Assembly: GCA_003485715.1 (NCBI GenBank)
Contig: DNIF01000026.1
Location: 1 to 15,155, forward strand
Direction: 5' to 3'
DNA: 15,155 nt
Origin: Gammaproteobacteria bacterium
GTDB taxonomy: Bacteria > Pseudomonadota > Gammaproteobacteria > UBA7966
The notes beneath the pieces were generated by a model. It worked only from the letters and a program-made list of their open reading frames with translations, did no database searches and was not told the origin of the DNA. The translations under genes and the position numbers were made by a program. This document shows positions 14,770 to 15,155 of this stretch, one piece after another (positions within the stretch are counted from its first letter, which is position 1; each line of letters begins with the position of its first letter).

Positions 14770-15155
14770 CCGCTCGCGGGTCAGGCGTTCGAGCTCGAGC
14801 TGCGCGGTGCGTGCGGCCGACTCGAGGTCCAGCACCTGCAGGCGGCCGTCGTGCTCGTTCTTGTAGGCGTCCAGCAGTTCGATGAGCGAGATCTCCCCCT
14901 GACGGTAGCCACGGTCGGCCATCTCCACCAGGGCGAAGGCGATCTGCTCGATCTCGGAGCGGCGGGCGCGGGCGAGACCGGCGAGCCGGCTGGCCTCCTC
15001 CCAGGCCTCACGCACCGCACCGCGGGCCGTGCGCAAGGCGAGCACATAGCCGTTGCGCGAAGCGCCCGCCTCGGCCGCGCTGCGCTGGCGCTGCGCCCGA
15101 CCGCGGTCGAAAAGCGGTACGGCGAGGCCGAGTGAGACCATCGGGCCACTGTCAT
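14761..15155 (-). CDS. TolC-family outer-membrane efflux protein, C-terminal part (5' end beyond the window)
   Basis: The frame enters at the right edge and stops at 14761, giving about 130 C-terminal residues. The motif GLAVPLFDRGRAQRQRS followed by a long amphipathic alpha-helical, Ala/Arg/Glu-rich stretch is the second OEP repeat of TolC-type channels. The final helix contains RGYRQGEISLIELLDAY, which is close to the form seen in CzcC-like outer-membrane factors of metal efflux systems; this sub-family call is tentative. It is a different protein from the NodT-type factor encoded convergently next to it, and it is the last gene of its own minus-strand unit, so it probably belongs to a second efflux system to the right of the window. 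The in-frame ATG at 15141 is internal, because the conserved domain continues upstream of it. Confidence 0.82.
   Translation of the reverse strand, partial: DSGPMVSLGLAVPLFDRGRAQRQRSAAEAGASRNGYVLALRTARGAVREAWEEASRLAGLARARRSEIEQIAFALVEMADRGYRQGEISLIELLDAYKNEHDGRLQVLDLESAARTAQLELERLTRERPG

Noticed and set aside
1..15155. CRISPR arrays, tRNA or rRNA genes, insertion sequences, integrase or phage genes
   Set aside because: No regularly spaced repeats, no clover-leaf or rRNA signatures, no transposase-like frames and no terminal repeats were seen.

Overview
This is a compact, GC-rich stretch from a Gram-negative bacterium. The gene types (HAE-1 RND tripartite efflux, Tat and Lol-type lipoproteins, a RocR-like c-di-GMP phosphodiesterase, a hybrid kinase with an HPt domain) and the strong G/C bias at third codon positions point to a beta- or gammaproteobacterium. 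I cannot name the genus from sequence alone.

Layout. (a) Position 1-313, minus strand: the first 104 residues of a small secreted His-rich protein, GTG-started and cut by the window edge; it resembles the CzcI-type proteins found beside heavy-metal efflux genes. (b) Positions 8551 down to 530, minus strand: five tightly spaced genes that look like one transcription unit. In order of transcription they are a Tat/lipoprotein solute-binding protein with no ABC transporter, a membrane hybrid histidine kinase (HAMP-PAS-HisKA-HATPase-pseudoreceiver-REC-HPt), a REC-EAL c-di-GMP phosphodiesterase of the RocR type, an enolase-superfamily dipeptide epimerase, and an APC-family amino acid permease. (c) Positions 8552-8952: a divergent intergenic region of about 400 bp with overlapping palindromes and a direct repeat near the solute-binding gene. 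(d) Positions 8953-14734, plus strand: a complete tripartite efflux operon (membrane fusion lipoprotein, RND pump, NodT/OprM-type outer-membrane factor), with each downstream gene starting in a GTGA overlap. (e) Position 14761 to the right edge, minus strand: the C-terminal part of a second TolC-family outer-membrane factor, convergent with the first.

How the genes may work together. The solute-binding protein could load a ligand and present it to the kinase. The kinase would relay phosphate through its REC and HPt domains to the REC-EAL protein and so change c-di-GMP hydrolysis. The epimerase and permease are co-directional with this sensor, which suggests that the signal, or the response, concerns a peptide or amino acid (for example murein-derived L-Ala-Glu). 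This link rests on gene order and spacing only. The divergent efflux operon may share control through the common intergenic region, but no local transcription factor is visible in the window. The most notable feature is the combination of an orphan solute-binding lipoprotein, a hybrid kinase, a RocR-type phosphodiesterase and dipeptide metabolism in one apparent operon.
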